The notes below the pieces were generated by a model that was not told the DNA's origin, made no database searches, and saw only the letters and a program-made list of their open reading frames with translations. This document shows, in pieces, positions 17,696 to 27,448 of a DNA stretch of 57,423 bases (the first letter of the stretch is position 1; the number at the start of each line of letters is the position of its first letter). This stretch comes from an uncultured Ruminiclostridium sp. (GTDB lineage Bacteria; Bacillota; Clostridia; Oscillospirales; Ruminococcaceae): NCBI GenBank assembly GCA_947594425.1, contig CANQED010000015.1, positions 1-57,423 of the forward strand. The letters run 5' to 3'. The translations under genes were made by a program, and so were the position numbers.

Positions 17696-17707
17696 GATAT
17701 TTGTAAA
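17679..17707 (-). promoter_or_regulatory. Promoter of the P-loop/VOR operon, inside the ftsH terminator
   Basis: Minus strand TTTACA (17702-17707), 17 bases, TATAAT (17679-17684). The -10 box forms part of the ftsH terminator stem, so transcription arriving from ftsH crosses the promoter. Confidence 0.75.
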
Positions 17708-17716
17708 TAGGAAAAT

Positions 17717-19714
17717 TTATGCTCCCTGCTCGGGGTCGGCGCTGTTATCGGGTTCGCCGCCGTTATTATCAGTCTCGCCGCCGCTTGTAATTTCGGGCTC
17801 GCCGTCCGCCTTATTAAGCGGCTCGTCGGTCAGTACCTCCTCCGCGTCGCTCTTAAGCTCGGGGTTGTCGATATCGGTTATCTCCCCGCTCATAAGCTTT
17901 GCAAAGTCCTCGCCGTCTATCTTCTCGTGACGGATAAGGTATTCAGCCACGATATTTAGCTGCGACATATTGTCCTGCAATATCTGCTTTGCCTTTTCGT
18001 AGCCCGTCTCTATAAGCTCTCTTACCTCGCCGTCTATCTCCGCCGCGACATTTTCGGAATAGCTGCGCCCCTGCGAATAATCCCTGCCTAAGAACACCTC
18101 AGCGTTGTCGTGACCGTACACTATCGGCCCGAGCTTTTCGGAAAAGCCGTAGCGCATGACCATGCTGCGTGCCACGTCCGTAGCGCGTTCTATATCGTTG
18201 CTCGCTCCGGTGGAAATATCATCGAGCACGAGCTTTTCGGCGACGCGCCCGCCGAGCAGTACGATTATCTGCTCCTCCATCTGCGTCTTGCTTACAAAGC
18301 TGCGGTCGTGCTCGGGCAAAGACAAGGTAAATCCTCCCGCCATACCGCGCGGTATGATAGACACCTGATGCACGGGGTCCTGCGTCTTGCAGTGATAGGT
18401 GCAGACCGCGTGACCCGCCTCGTGGAACGCCGTCAGCTTTTTCTCCTGCTCGCTTACGACCCTCGACTTTTTCTCAGGTCCCGCTATTACCTTTATGGTA
18501 GCCTCTTCTATATCCTCCTGCACGATAGCCTTTCTGTTCTTCCTTGCGGCAAGCAGAGCCGCCTCGTTGACGAGGTTGGACAGATCCGCGCCGGTAAAGC
18601 CCGCCGTGCTCTTAGCTATCGTCGAAAGCTTAATATCCGGCCCGAGCTTTTTATTCTTAGTGTGGACCTTCAGTATAGCCTCTCTGCCCTTTACGTCGGG
18701 ATAACCGACAACTATCTGACGGTCAAAGCGTCCCGGGCGCAATAACGCGGGGTCGAGTATATCGCGGCGGTTGGTAGCCGCTATGACGATAACGTCCTGA
18801 TTTTCCGAAAAGCCGTCCATTTCGACAAGCAGCTGATTGAGCGTCTGCTCGCGCTCGTCGTGTCCGCCGCCGAGACCCGTTCCTCTCTGACGGCCTACCG
18901 CGTCTATCTCGTCTATAAATACCACCGACGGCGTGTGCTTTTTCGCCTGGTCGAACAGGTCTCTTACTCTTGACGCGCCCACGCCGACGAACATCTCGAC
19001 AAATTCCGACGCGCTTATCGAGAAGAACGGCACGTTTGCCTCTCCCGCTACCGCCTTAGCCATAAGGGTCTTACCCGTTCCGGGAGGGCCTAACAGCAGT
19101 ACGCCGCGCGGTATCCGTGCGCCGAGCTCCTGATACTTCTTCGGGTTGCGCAGAAAGTCGACAATCTCCGCCATCTCCGCTTTTTCCTCTTCCGCTCCCG
19201 CAACGTCCGCAAACGTCACCTTAGGACCCGTGGAGGGCTGATTTTTGGTGTTGGCCTTGGAGAACTGGTTCATCTTGCCGCCGCCCGCCTGACGCATAAT
19301 GATAAAGGTAAACCCTATCATAAGCGCCACCATAAGCAGATACGGCAAGAAGCTCAGCAGGAAAGAATTATCCGATATAGGATAAAGGTCTACCATAAGG
19401 AGCGCGTCGGGGTTCTTCTCGTTATATTCCTTGCGATAATTATCTATATCCTGCAAAAACAGGCTTACGTTAGGCACCGTATACTTATGCGCTGTCTGCG
19501 AATTTTCCGACTTAAGCACATAGATAAGCTCGCCCGAGCCGAGGTCGAGCGTATAGCCCGATACATTGTAATTGTCAAACTCGGCGATTATCTCCGAGTA
19601 TCTCGCTCTTTCGGTGTGTCCGCCCGTCATTTGCAGCATTGTCACCATTCCTATGACAAGCAGCAATATTATCGCAACGTAAATAAAAGCTCCCTTGAAT
19701 TTGTTATTATGCAT
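17717..19714 (-). CDS. ftsH: ATP-dependent zinc metalloprotease FtsH
   Basis: Membrane-anchored AAA+ protease for quality control of membrane and regulatory proteins. 665 residues. Two membrane segments (about 8-30 and 113-136) flank an extracytoplasmic domain; the AAA module has Walker [14 protein letters not shown], Walker [12 protein letters not shown] and the second region of homology; the zinc site is HEAGH (about residue 420) with the distal Asp in the [10 protein letters not shown] part. The tail is Glu/Asp/Gly-rich (ending [10 protein letters not shown]). AGAAGGGAG precedes the ATG. Downstream of hpt by 78 bases, the conserved hpt-ftsH order of Firmicutes. Confidence 0.97.
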   Translation of the reverse strand: MHNNKFKGAFIYVAIILLLVIGMVTMLQMTGGHTERARYSEIIAEFDNYNVSGYTLDLGSGELIYVLKSENSQTAHKYTVPNVSLFLQDIDNYRKEYNEKNPDALLMVDLYPISDNSFLLSFLPYLLMVALMIGFTFIIMRQAGGGKMNQFSKANTKNQPSTGPKVTFADVAGAEEEKAEMAEIVDFLRNPKKYQELGARIPRGVLLLGPPGTGKTLMAKAVAGEANVPFFSISASEFVEMFVGVGASRVRDLFDQAKKHTPSVVFIDEIDAVGRQRGTGLGGGHDEREQTLNQLLVEMDGFSENQDVIVIAATNRRDILDPALLRPGRFDRQIVVGYPDVKGREAILKVHTKNKKLGPDIKLSTIAKSTAGFTGADLSNLVNEAALLAARKNRKAIVQEDIEEATIKVIAGPEKKSRVVSEQEKKLTAFHEAGHAVCTYHCKTQDPVHQVSIIPRGMAGGFTLSLPEHDRSFVSKTQMEEQIIVLLGGRVAEKLVLDDISTGASNDIERATDVARSMVMRYGFSEKLGPIVYGHDNAEVFLGRDYSQGRSYSENVAAEIDGEVRELIETGYEKAKQILQDNMSQLNIVAEYLIRHEKIDGEDFAKLMSGEITDIDNPELKSDAEEVLTDEPLNKADGEPEITSGGETDNNGGEPDNSADPEQGA

Positions 19715-19792
19715 TATAACTCCCTTCTTGAATGCCTACGGCATATAAATATATTTTTCGTCCTTTGCGCTTATGCTATTCACAAAAGACGG

Positions 19793-20332
19793 TCATTTTC
19801 TCCATATATCGGTTTTAAGCTCCCCTATGTACGGGAGATTTCTGTATCTGTCGGCATAGTCCAGCCCGTACCCCACTACAAAGGTATCCTCCACCTCAAA
19901 GCCGACATAATCAGCCTTGACTTCGCTTTGCTTCTCGCATTTTTTATCCAGCAGCACGCATACTCTTAAGGCTTTCGGCTCGCGCTGTGACAAAAGATCG
20001 CAAATAAATTTAAGCGTCTTGCCCGTGTCGAGTATATCCTCGACTATTATAACGTTCTTACCCTTTATATCGGCGGATATATCCTTTTTAAGCTTTAGCT
20101 CTCCCGATGTCGCGCCCTTGCCGTAAGAGCCCACCGAGATAAAATCCGCCTCGCAGTCGAGTGTTAAATTTCTGAATATATCGGAAAAGAATATCACCGA
20201 CCCGCGCAGCACCGCTATCACGACGACCTGCTCACCCGCAAAGTCCTCATTTATGCGGCGGGCTATCTCTTTTACCCTGTCTTGTATCTGCTCGGGCGTG
20301 TATATCACCCGCGCTATATCCTTATCGAGCAT
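19793..20332 (-). CDS. hpt: Hypoxanthine phosphoribosyltransferase
   Basis: Purine salvage: makes IMP and GMP from hypoxanthine or guanine and PRPP. 179 residues, usual length. The PRPP-binding motif is VIIVEDILDTGKTL (about residues 94-107); VVVIAVLRGSVIFFSDI and the late DYVGFEVEDTFVVGYGLDY are also diagnostic. Ends about 80 bases before ftsH; the tilS-hpt-ftsH order is a known Firmicute arrangement, though here a promoter separates tilS and hpt. Confidence 0.95.
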   Translation of the reverse strand: MLDKDIARVIYTPEQIQDRVKEIARRINEDFAGEQVVVIAVLRGSVIFFSDIFRNLTLDCEADFISVGSYGKGATSGELKLKKDISADIKGKNVIIVEDILDTGKTLKFICDLLSQREPKALRVCVLLDKKCEKQSEVKADYVGFEVEDTFVVGYGLDYADRYRNLPYIGELKTDIWRK

Positions 20333-20404
20333 ATCAGCTCTACCTCCGATAAGCTATGATAATATAATATTGTTAAGCCTGTTTAAAGTTTTTCGGCTTT
20401 TAAA

Positions 20405-20433
20405 AGTATAACATACCTTATCGAAAAATGCAA
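20405..20433 (-). promoter_or_regulatory. Promoter of hpt-ftsH
   Basis: Minus strand TTGCAT (20428-20433), 17 bases, TATACT (20405-20410), about 70 bases before the hpt start, in the tilS-hpt gap. Confidence 0.75.
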
Positions 20434-20492
20434 ACGATTTATGCGAAAAGTCGTAATTTTTATCGGTTTTTAATCAAAATTTCCCCGAATTT

Positions 20493-21455
20493 TCATATTT
20501 TACGGTATTTTTCGGTGTCGGTCTCGACATACAGCCGCTTTTTGCGTATTTTTACAAATTTAAACTGCTGGGGGTTGGTCTTACCTTTCCCCGCGCGGAT
20601 AATCTCCACCGCGTCGGATAAGGCTCGGTTATTTACCCTTATACCGCCCTCTCTCATAATATCGGCGACAACTCTGCGCAGTATGCTCTCGTCGAGCGCG
20701 GCGAGCTTTCTCACATCATACCCGCCGCTTGCTAAGCACTCCGCCTTTGCCTCAGCCGCGCACTTATCGAGAAATATATTATCCGCCGACACGCTCTCGC
20801 ACATCCTCGCCACCGCCGCCTCAAAGGACGGGTTGGCTGTTTTAAGCTCGGGTATCACCTTATGCCTTAGGCAGTTTCTTAAATATTCGTCGCTGTCGTT
20901 TGTGCTGTCGTGGACGTACCCCGCCCCGACAAGTCGGCAGTATTCTTCCGTATCATTGCGCGAACAGCCGAGCAGCGGGCGAAAAATATTCCCCCTTATC
21001 GGAGGTATCCCGCATAGTCCCGCCAGCGCCGTGCCGCGCAGCAGATTTATCAGCACCGTTTCGGCGTTGTCCGACGCGGTATGCGCAGTCGCAACAGCCG
21101 CGTTATATAGCGTTATAAGCTCGTCAAAAAAGCCGTACCTTACCCGCCGCGCGCATTCCTCCACGCTCTCGTGGGGCGCTTTAAGGCTGATTATGTCCGC
21201 CCGCCTTACATACAGCGGTATATTTAGCCTTTTGCATATCCCGCGCACGAACATCTCGTCGCGGTCGCTCTCTTCACCGCGCAGGCAGTGATTTACATGG
21301 CAGGCGCACAGGCGTATCCCGAGCTCGTCTTTAAGCTCGTACAGCGCATATACCAGCGCCGCGCTGTCCGCCCCGCCGCTAAGTGCCGCTATCACCGTGC
21401 CGCCGCCGGGTATGCCGTATTTTTCGGCGCGCGCTTTAACCTCTCGGGTCAGCAT
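20493..21455 (-). CDS. tilS: tRNA(Ile)-lysidine synthetase TilS
   Basis: Adds lysine to C34 of tRNA-Ile(CAU), changing it to read AUA. 320 residues from the ATG at 21455, chosen because GGAG lies 8-9 bases upstream (an ATG five codons earlier at 21470 has no site). The PP-loop is ALSGGADSAAL (about 24-34), followed by HVNHCLRGEESDRDE and TAHTASDNAETVLINLLRG. Shorter than long-form TilS (about 430): the C-terminal TilS_C domain is absent and the protein ends after the substrate-binding domain. Overlaps dnaB by 20 bases. Confidence 0.93.
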   Translation of the reverse strand: MLTREVKARAEKYGIPGGGTVIAALSGGADSAALVYALYELKDELGIRLCACHVNHCLRGEESDRDEMFVRGICKRLNIPLYVRRADIISLKAPHESVEECARRVRYGFFDELITLYNAAVATAHTASDNAETVLINLLRGTALAGLCGIPPIRGNIFRPLLGCSRNDTEEYCRLVGAGYVHDSTNDSDEYLRNCLRHKVIPELKTANPSFEAAVARMCESVSADNIFLDKCAAEAKAECLASGGYDVRKLAALDESILRRVVADIMREGGIRVNNRALSDAVEIIRAGKGKTNPQQFKFVKIRKKRLYVETDTEKYRKI

Positions 21456-22794
21456 GGACGTACTCCACATCGGTAAACCTCGTATACTGCCCGTCCCACA
21501 TCATCGGTATCGAGGCCACCTCGCCGTGACGGTTCTTAGCGATAATGCACTCGCAGGCGCGGGCGTTTTCGATATCCTTTGAATAATAGCTGTCGCGGTA
21601 TAAAAATAATACTATATCCGCGTCCTGCTCTATCGAGCCCGAGTCTCTCAGGTCGGACAGCAGCGGTTTTTTGTCGTCCTTTTTCTCCGCCGAACGCGAA
21701 AGCTGCGACAGCGTTATGACCGGCACATTGAGCTCTTTAGCCATGACCTTTAGATTTCGCGTCATTTCGCTTATCTCGTTTACACGGTTAAGGTCGCGCC
21801 TGCCAGACGACATAAGCTGAAGATAGTCTATCACCACCAGCCCGAGGTTATCCATTCGCCTTAGCTTTGCCTTTATCTCGTTTATCTTTATCGCGGAGGT
21901 GTCGTCGATATATACGTTCATAGCCGACAGCACCGCCGCCGTATCCGCAAGCTGTCTCCACTGCGCGGGAGAAAATTTGCCCGTCTTCATAAGCTCGTTG
22001 GGTATCATCCCCTCGCTCGATATCATACGCGATACCAGCTGTTCTTTGGACATCTCGAGGGAAAAAACGCACAGCGTCTTATCGGGGTACGCCCTCGCCG
22101 CGCTCGCCACCATATTCATGGCAAACGACGTCTTTCCCATACCGGGGCGCGCCGCGATTATCACAAGGTCGGACTTATTCAGCCCGTATATATACTTATC
22201 CAGCGACGGAAAGCCGCTCTTTATCCCCCTTACGCCCTCCCTCTCGGGATTGGCGCTTATCTCGGACAATTCGTTCAGTATATTGACTACAATCCCCTTT
22301 ATCGGGGTAAGTCCCTTTACCTGATTTTCATTGCGGACGGTGTATATCGCCCCCTCCGCAAGCTCCATAAGCGACTCGGTATCGTCGCCGCCCTCGCCCG
22401 CGCGGTCGAGTATCTCCTGCGCCGCCGTTATCAGCTTACGGCGGGTGCTCTTTTCCTCGACTATCTCTATGTATCGGTCTATGCTCGATATGCTCGGCAC
22501 CGACTCCATCAGCTTTACAAGATAGCTCTTTCCCTCCTCGGGAGACTCGAACACCTCGTCCTTGCCGCATCTTTCGAGCACGGTGACAATATCTATCGTA
22601 TCTCCCGCAGTGAACATATTTGTCATCACCGCGAAGATATCCGAGTGCAGCTTTACATAAAAATGCTCGGGGTGCAGCTTTGCGGCTGCCTTTATCATAT
22701 TTTCGCCCGCGTCGAGCAGTATAGCCCCGAGGACCGCCTGCTCCGCGTCAAGGCTGTACGGCATATTTATTCCTATAAGATCCGTGTCCGCCAT
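21436..22794 (-). CDS. dnaB: Replicative DNA helicase DnaB
   Basis: Hexameric 5'-3' helicase of the replisome. 452 residues: N-terminal domain from MPYSLDAEQAVLGAILLD, then the RecA-like domain with Walker A ARPGMGKTSFAMN (about 210-222), Walker B LVVIDYLQLM and the DLRDSGSIEQDAD motif near the end. No intein is present. The gdpP-rplI-dnaB order matches B. subtilis and many Clostridia. Its end overlaps tilS. Confidence 0.96.
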   Translation of the reverse strand: MADTDLIGINMPYSLDAEQAVLGAILLDAGENMIKAAAKLHPEHFYVKLHSDIFAVMTNMFTAGDTIDIVTVLERCGKDEVFESPEEGKSYLVKLMESVPSISSIDRYIEIVEEKSTRRKLITAAQEILDRAGEGGDDTESLMELAEGAIYTVRNENQVKGLTPIKGIVVNILNELSEISANPEREGVRGIKSGFPSLDKYIYGLNKSDLVIIAARPGMGKTSFAMNMVASAARAYPDKTLCVFSLEMSKEQLVSRMISSEGMIPNELMKTGKFSPAQWRQLADTAAVLSAMNVYIDDTSAIKINEIKAKLRRMDNLGLVVIDYLQLMSSGRRDLNRVNEISEMTRNLKVMAKELNVPVITLSQLSRSAEKKDDKKPLLSDLRDSGSIEQDADIVLFLYRDSYYSKDIENARACECIIAKNRHGEVASIPMMWDGQYTRFTDVEYVHADPRG

Positions 22795-22815
22795 TTCTTT
22801 ACCCTCTTGATATGG

Positions 22816-23259
22816 TTATTCCTGCACCGTCACCGTAAACTTAGCGGTGACTCCGTTAAACAGCTTAGCCTCCGCCTCGTATGCCCCATAGCTCTTGATA
22901 TCGGTCTTAGTGGATATCTTTCTCTTATCTATATCATAGCCCATATCGGTCTTTATCTGCGCCGCTATGTCCTTTCCGGTGACCGAGCCGAACAGCTTTC
23001 CGCCCTGACCCGCCTTTGCGGTTATTACCACATTCTTGCCGTCTAGCGCCGCCTTTATCTTCTTAGCGTTGGCCTCCTCTACGTCGAGCTTATGCTGTGC
23101 CGACGCCTTTTGCCCCGCGAGGTGATTTAGCGCCTCGTTGGTCGCCTCTACCGCGAGCTTTTTCCTGATAAGGACGTTTCTTGCGTAATTGTCCTTTACT
23201 TCCTTTATCTCGCCCTTTTTACCTGTTCCCGATACGTCCTCGAGCAATATTATCTTCAT
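22816..23259 (-). CDS. rplI: 50S ribosomal protein L9
   Basis: 147 residues. The N-terminal rRNA-binding domain opens [21 protein letters not shown] and carries [17 protein letters not shown]; a connecting helix and the C-terminal domain ([15 protein letters not shown]) follow. GGAAAGGAAAG precedes the ATG. 24 bases after gdpP and 21 before dnaB, so co-transcribed. Confidence 0.97.
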   Translation of the reverse strand: MKIILLEDVSGTGKKGEIKEVKDNYARNVLIRKKLAVEATNEALNHLAGQKASAQHKLDVEEANAKKIKAALDGKNVVITAKAGQGGKLFGSVTGKDIAAQIKTDMGYDIDKRKISTKTDIKSYGAYEAEAKLFNGVTAKFTVTVQE

Positions 23260-23283
23260 TGTCTTTCCTTTCCGCGTAAAGCC

Positions 23284-25272
23284 TTACAGCTCCGCCTTTA
23301 CATTGCTTGCATAATAGCTGTCTATCGCCTGACAGAGCGCCTGCTGCGCCTGCTGTACGGTACAGTTTTTGAGCTGCACTCCAGCCATGGTCTGATGACC
23401 GCCGCCGCCCAGCGCCTCCATTACAAGCTGCACGTTCATAACGCCCATGCTCCTCGCGCTGATAGACACCTCGTCGTTCATTGTGCGGTACAGCACAAAC
23501 GACGCGTCTACGTTGCTTATGCCGAGCAGCTCGTCCGCCGCCTGCGGCGCTACTATCCTCAGATCGTCCGCGTAAAAGTCGCAGGGCGCTATCGCACACT
23601 TGCGGTAAACTTGAGCGTCGGCTACTATCTGCGTCTTGCGCTTATAGCTGTCTATCGAGCTTGAGAACAGCTTCTTCACGGTTATCGTGTCCGCGCCGAG
23701 CTTACGCAATACCGCGGCGGCCTCGAACGTCCTCACGCCCGTTTTCATTACAAAATTTTTGGTGTCGAGCATTATCCCCGCGAGCAGGCATTCCGCCTGA
23801 TATGCTTTCAGCTTTCCCGCGTCGCCGAAATATTGCAGCAGCTCCGTCACCATCTCCGACGCGGACGAGGCGTACGGCTCGTGGTGGAATATCGCGGCGT
23901 TTTCTATGCAATTTACCATCCTGCGGTGGTGGTCTATCACCACCGTCTTTTTAGCGCGCTCGTACAATTCCGCGCTCTCTATTATCTTAGGATTGTGAGT
24001 GTCGACTATTATAAGCAGAGTGTCGTCGGTTATCTTTTCCACCGCCTCTGCGGGAGGGATAAACACGGGGTCGTCCGTCTGCGGCGGCACGGGGAATAAG
24101 TCTATAAGCTCCTTAGCTAGCGAGGTCTCTCTGTCGCACACCACATGCGCGTCCTTGCCGAGATTTCTAAGCCCGCACGCAAGCCCTATCGCCGAGCCCA
24201 CGCTGTCCAGGTCGCTGAACTTGTGTCCCATTATGTATATCTTGTCTGCGCTGTCCGCCATATCGAGCAGCGAATGCGCTATGATACGTGTGCGCACCTT
24301 AGCCTGACGCTCGATACCCTTAGACACGCCGCCGTAAAATTCAAAGCCCGACTGCGTCTTTATCGCCGCCTGATCTCCGCCGCGCCCGAGCGCCATCTCC
24401 AGCGCCTGCTGCGCTATCTTTTCACTTTCTATAAGTGTCTTTCCGCCGCGCCCTATGCCTATGGACAGAGTTACGTTTACGCGGTCTGCGACAAATATCT
24501 CCCTCGCCTTATCGAGAATATCCACCTTGCCCTCTATCATCTTGGCGATATGGCGCTCCTCCACTACCGCGATAAAGCGGTCGGAGGAATTTTTGCGCAG
24601 TATACCCGTAGTCATGCCGATATAGTCCTCAAGCAGCTTGTCTATCTGTACCGAGACGTGCGCCTTCTCGCTCTCGGGGCAGCCGCTTATCAATTCCTCA
24701 TAGCCGTCCACCATAATAAGCATTACGACAGGCTGCGACAGCTTTTTCTCGGTCATAATAGCCGAATAATCCGTGATATTGCGGAAAAAGAGCAATGTCA
24801 GATCCTTAGAGTCGTCCCCGTCGGGAACGCGCGCATACACCCTAAACACCTTTCCGCTGTATTTTACCAGCCGCCCGTCCTGCTCAAAGAACGTCCTCGG
24901 CTTTATCTCGGTAATTATCGACAGCGGCGTGCCGTACTCGCACGCGCCCGGAAATTCGGTCTCAAAAAGATTGTTGCACCATACTATCCTGTCATTTTCG
25001 TCGGTCACCACCGCCGCAAGCGGAAATGTGTATATCGACATACGCTGCTTATATTCAAGCTCGCGGTTTATCCTCGCGTAATACTGAAAGGTCTTTCGCG
25101 TTACCTGTATGAGCTTTCCGATGACAAAACCCGCAATAAGCACCAAAAACGGCAGAGTTATCCAAAACACCTTGACGCTCTGCGTATAGATATATAATTC
25201 GAGCAATATCGCCGCCGCAGTAAGCGCCGTCACCGATATTACCAGTCCGCCGTCCCTGTAAAAGTTTTTCAT
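23284..25272 (-). CDS. gdpP: Cyclic-di-AMP phosphodiesterase GdpP (DHH family)
   Basis: Membrane-bound enzyme that hydrolyses c-di-AMP to 5'-pApA. 662 residues: two membrane helices (about 10-30 and 35-55), a degenerate PAS domain, a degenerate GGDEF domain (ending in LGRGGDQAAIKTQ) and a DHH/DHHA1 domain with IMGHKFSDLDSVGSAIGL, VIDHHRRM and GGGGHQTMAG. It opposes CdaA, encoded about 6 kb away in this window. The operon order gdpP-rplI-dnaB is conserved in Firmicutes. Follows rnj by 25 bases. Confidence 0.95.
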   Translation of the reverse strand: MKNFYRDGGLVISVTALTAAAILLELYIYTQSVKVFWITLPFLVLIAGFVIGKLIQVTRKTFQYYARINRELEYKQRMSIYTFPLAAVVTDENDRIVWCNNLFETEFPGACEYGTPLSIITEIKPRTFFEQDGRLVKYSGKVFRVYARVPDGDDSKDLTLLFFRNITDYSAIMTEKKLSQPVVMLIMVDGYEELISGCPESEKAHVSVQIDKLLEDYIGMTTGILRKNSSDRFIAVVEERHIAKMIEGKVDILDKAREIFVADRVNVTLSIGIGRGGKTLIESEKIAQQALEMALGRGGDQAAIKTQSGFEFYGGVSKGIERQAKVRTRIIAHSLLDMADSADKIYIMGHKFSDLDSVGSAIGLACGLRNLGKDAHVVCDRETSLAKELIDLFPVPPQTDDPVFIPPAEAVEKITDDTLLIIVDTHNPKIIESAELYERAKKTVVIDHHRRMVNCIENAAIFHHEPYASSASEMVTELLQYFGDAGKLKAYQAECLLAGIMLDTKNFVMKTGVRTFEAAAVLRKLGADTITVKKLFSSSIDSYKRKTQIVADAQVYRKCAIAPCDFYADDLRIVAPQAADELLGISNVDASFVLYRTMNDEVSISARSMGVMNVQLVMEALGGGGHQTMAGVQLKNCTVQQAQQALCQAIDSYYASNVKAEL

Positions 25273-25297
25273 TCGGTCACCCCCGCTCTTAAGAAAA

Positions 25298-27448
25298 TCA
25301 GACCTCCATTATTATCGGCAGTATCATCGGGCTGCGCTTTGTCTTTTGATAGATATAATTGCCCAGCTCGTCCTTTATGCTCGACTTGATGTTGCCCCAT
25401 TCTCTTATATTATGCTCCGAGCAGTCCTTTAACGTCTTTTTGATAAGCTGCTTTGCGTCCTCGATAAGCTCCTCGGACTCTCTTACATATACAAATCCTC
25501 TCGACACTATGTCGGGTCCCGCTATGACCTCGCCGGTCTCGCGGTTTATCGTGGTGACGACCGCGATAAGTCCGTCCTCGGCAAGGTGCTTTCTGTCGCG
25601 CAGTACCACCGAGCCGACGTCCCCGACGCCCAGCCCGTCCACAAGTACGCGCCCCGCCTGCACCTGAGCGGTCATAGCCATATCCACCCCGTCGGTCTCC
25701 ACTACCTGCCCAAGGCTCAAAAGGAATATATTCTTTTCGGGTATGCCCATTTTTATCGCAAGGCTCTCATGCTTTTTAAGGTGCTTATATTCACCGTGTA
25801 TCGGGATAAAATATTTCGGCTTAGTCAGCGCGAGCATCATCTTAAGCTCGTCCTGACAGGCGTGTCCCGATACGTGCACCTCGTACATGGCCTCATACAC
25901 TACCTCCGCGCCCTGCTTCATAAGCTCGTTTACAAGCTTGCCGACAAATTTTTCGTTTCCGGGTATCGGAGTAGCGGATATTATGATAAGGTCATTAGGC
26001 GTTATCGATACCTGCTTATGGTCGCCCGACGACATTCGCGACAGCGCCGACAGCGGCTCGCCTTGACTGCCTGTCGTGATTATTACCATCTTCTCGGGAG
26101 GATAATTGTTTACGTCCTCTATATCCACAAGCATACCGTCGGGCACCTTGATATAATTAAGCTCTATCGCCGTTGCGAGAACATTAAGCATGCTTCTGCC
26201 CGACACAGCTACCTTGCGGTTCCACAGTGCGGCGCTGTTTATTATCTGCTGTATGCGGTGTATGTTGCTCGAGAAGGTCGCTACTATTATGCGCTTTCCC
26301 TCCGCCCCCGCAAACAGACTGCGAAAGCTCTCGCCGACCTTGCGCTCGGTGGCGGTATACCCGGGGCGCTCCGCGTTGGTGCTCTCGGAGAGCAGTGCGA
26401 GCACGCCCTTGTTTCCCAGCTCGCCGAACCGTGCGAGGTCTATTATCCCGCCCTCAATGGGCGTATAGTCCACCTTAAAGTCGCCCGTGTGCACGATTAT
26501 TCCCGCGGGCGTATGCACCGCTAATGCGCATGCGTCGGGTATCGAGTGGTTGACGCGTATAAATTCTACCGACATGCAGCCCATTTTTACATGCTGCTTG
26601 GGTGTGACTACATTAAGCGAGCACTGCGAGAGTATGCCATGCTCCTTTAGCTTTCCCTCTACAAGCCCGAGAGTGAGCCGCGTGCCGTACACGGGCACAT
26701 TTATCTTCTTTAGCAGATACGGCAATGCGCCGATATGGTCCTCGTGCCCGTGGGTGAGGATTATACCTCTAAAATGCTCCTTATTCTTTTCAAGATAGGT
26801 AAAATCGGGTATGACAAGGTCCACCCCGAGCATATCCTCGTCGGGAAAAGCAAGTCCGCAGTCGATTATAAACATATCATTGGCGCACTCGTATACATAC
26901 AAGTTCTTGCCTATCTCATTAAGTCCGCCCAGCGCGAATATACGCACGGGCGTCTTTTTCTGCGGGCGGCGCGTCTGCTCTTCGGTATCCTGCCCGCGCC
27001 TGCTTTCGTTCTCGTGCGCCTTTTCGAGCACCTTAGGCAGCGAGGTCCTGCCCTCGTCGGCGCGCTCATTGCCAAACGGCTTAGGCTCGCCGCTCTTTGC
27101 GTACCTGTCATGCAGCACGGGCGGCTTTTCGCCCGAGGCGTTGCGGTCGCGCAGCACGGGCGGCTTTTCGCCCGAGGCGTTGCGGTCGCGCAGCACCGGC
27201 GGCTTTTCGTCCGAGGCGTTGCGGTCGCGCAATACGGGTTGTTTCTCCGCGTCGGGTCGCGAGAGCCTAAAGCTCTTCATCTCGCCGCTCTTTTCTCCTC
27301 GGTTGTCGCTTAATTTAAACTCCTTTACAAAGGGATTTTTCTTCTTCTTATTTCTTAACGGCTTTCTTACGGGGGCTGCCTCGCGCTGCTCGCCTACGTT
27401 CAGCTTCTCCGCCTCAGAAAGCAAATTCTTTGAGTCAAGTATACTCAT
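25298..27448 (-). CDS. rnj: Ribonuclease J with long repeat-bearing N-terminal extension
   Basis: Metallo-beta-lactamase/beta-CASP RNase with 5'-exo and endonuclease activity, central to mRNA decay and rRNA maturation in Firmicutes. 716 residues against about 555 usually. The catalytic core starts near residue 165 (VRIFALGGLNEIGKNLYVYE) with HGHEDHIGALPYL, TGDFKVD, the beta-CASP parts and GHACQDELKMML. The first 165 residues are an added, charged, probably disordered region: basic RKPLRNKKKKNPF, then three to four 13-residue repeats of the type PPVLRDRNASGEK, then Glu/Arg-rich sequence. The start follows AAAGGAAAGG. A promoter and structured leader lie upstream. Confidence 0.95.
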   Translation of the reverse strand: MSILDSKNLLSEAEKLNVGEQREAAPVRKPLRNKKKKNPFVKEFKLSDNRGEKSGEMKSFRLSRPDAEKQPVLRDRNASDEKPPVLRDRNASGEKPPVLRDRNASGEKPPVLHDRYAKSGEPKPFGNERADEGRTSLPKVLEKAHENESRRGQDTEEQTRRPQKKTPVRIFALGGLNEIGKNLYVYECANDMFIIDCGLAFPDEDMLGVDLVIPDFTYLEKNKEHFRGIILTHGHEDHIGALPYLLKKINVPVYGTRLTLGLVEGKLKEHGILSQCSLNVVTPKQHVKMGCMSVEFIRVNHSIPDACALAVHTPAGIIVHTGDFKVDYTPIEGGIIDLARFGELGNKGVLALLSESTNAERPGYTATERKVGESFRSLFAGAEGKRIIVATFSSNIHRIQQIINSAALWNRKVAVSGRSMLNVLATAIELNYIKVPDGMLVDIEDVNNYPPEKMVIITTGSQGEPLSALSRMSSGDHKQVSITPNDLIIISATPIPGNEKFVGKLVNELMKQGAEVVYEAMYEVHVSGHACQDELKMMLALTKPKYFIPIHGEYKHLKKHESLAIKMGIPEKNIFLLSLGQVVETDGVDMAMTAQVQAGRVLVDGLGVGDVGSVVLRDRKHLAEDGLIAVVTTINRETGEVIAGPDIVSRGFVYVRESEELIEDAKQLIKKTLKDCSEHNIREWGNIKSSIKDELGNYIYQKTKRSPMILPIIMEV
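27111..27227. repeat. 39-bp tandem repeat inside rnj
   Basis: Three adjacent 39-base units (27111-27149, 27150-27188, 27189-27227) are nearly identical, with a fourth degenerate unit after 27228. The unit is a multiple of three and encodes 13 residues, so copy changes keep the frame. It lies wholly in the extension of RNase J and is a coding microsatellite-like repeat, not a CRISPR. Confidence 0.92.

Noticed and set aside
24145-25197. 350-residue plus-strand frame across gdpP
   Set aside because: Antisense shadow without start signal or family match; gdpP is unambiguous.
27111-27245. Regular 39-bp repeats as a possible CRISPR array
   Set aside because: There are no spacers, the units are directly adjacent, they lie in frame within rnj and encode a 13-residue peptide repeat.
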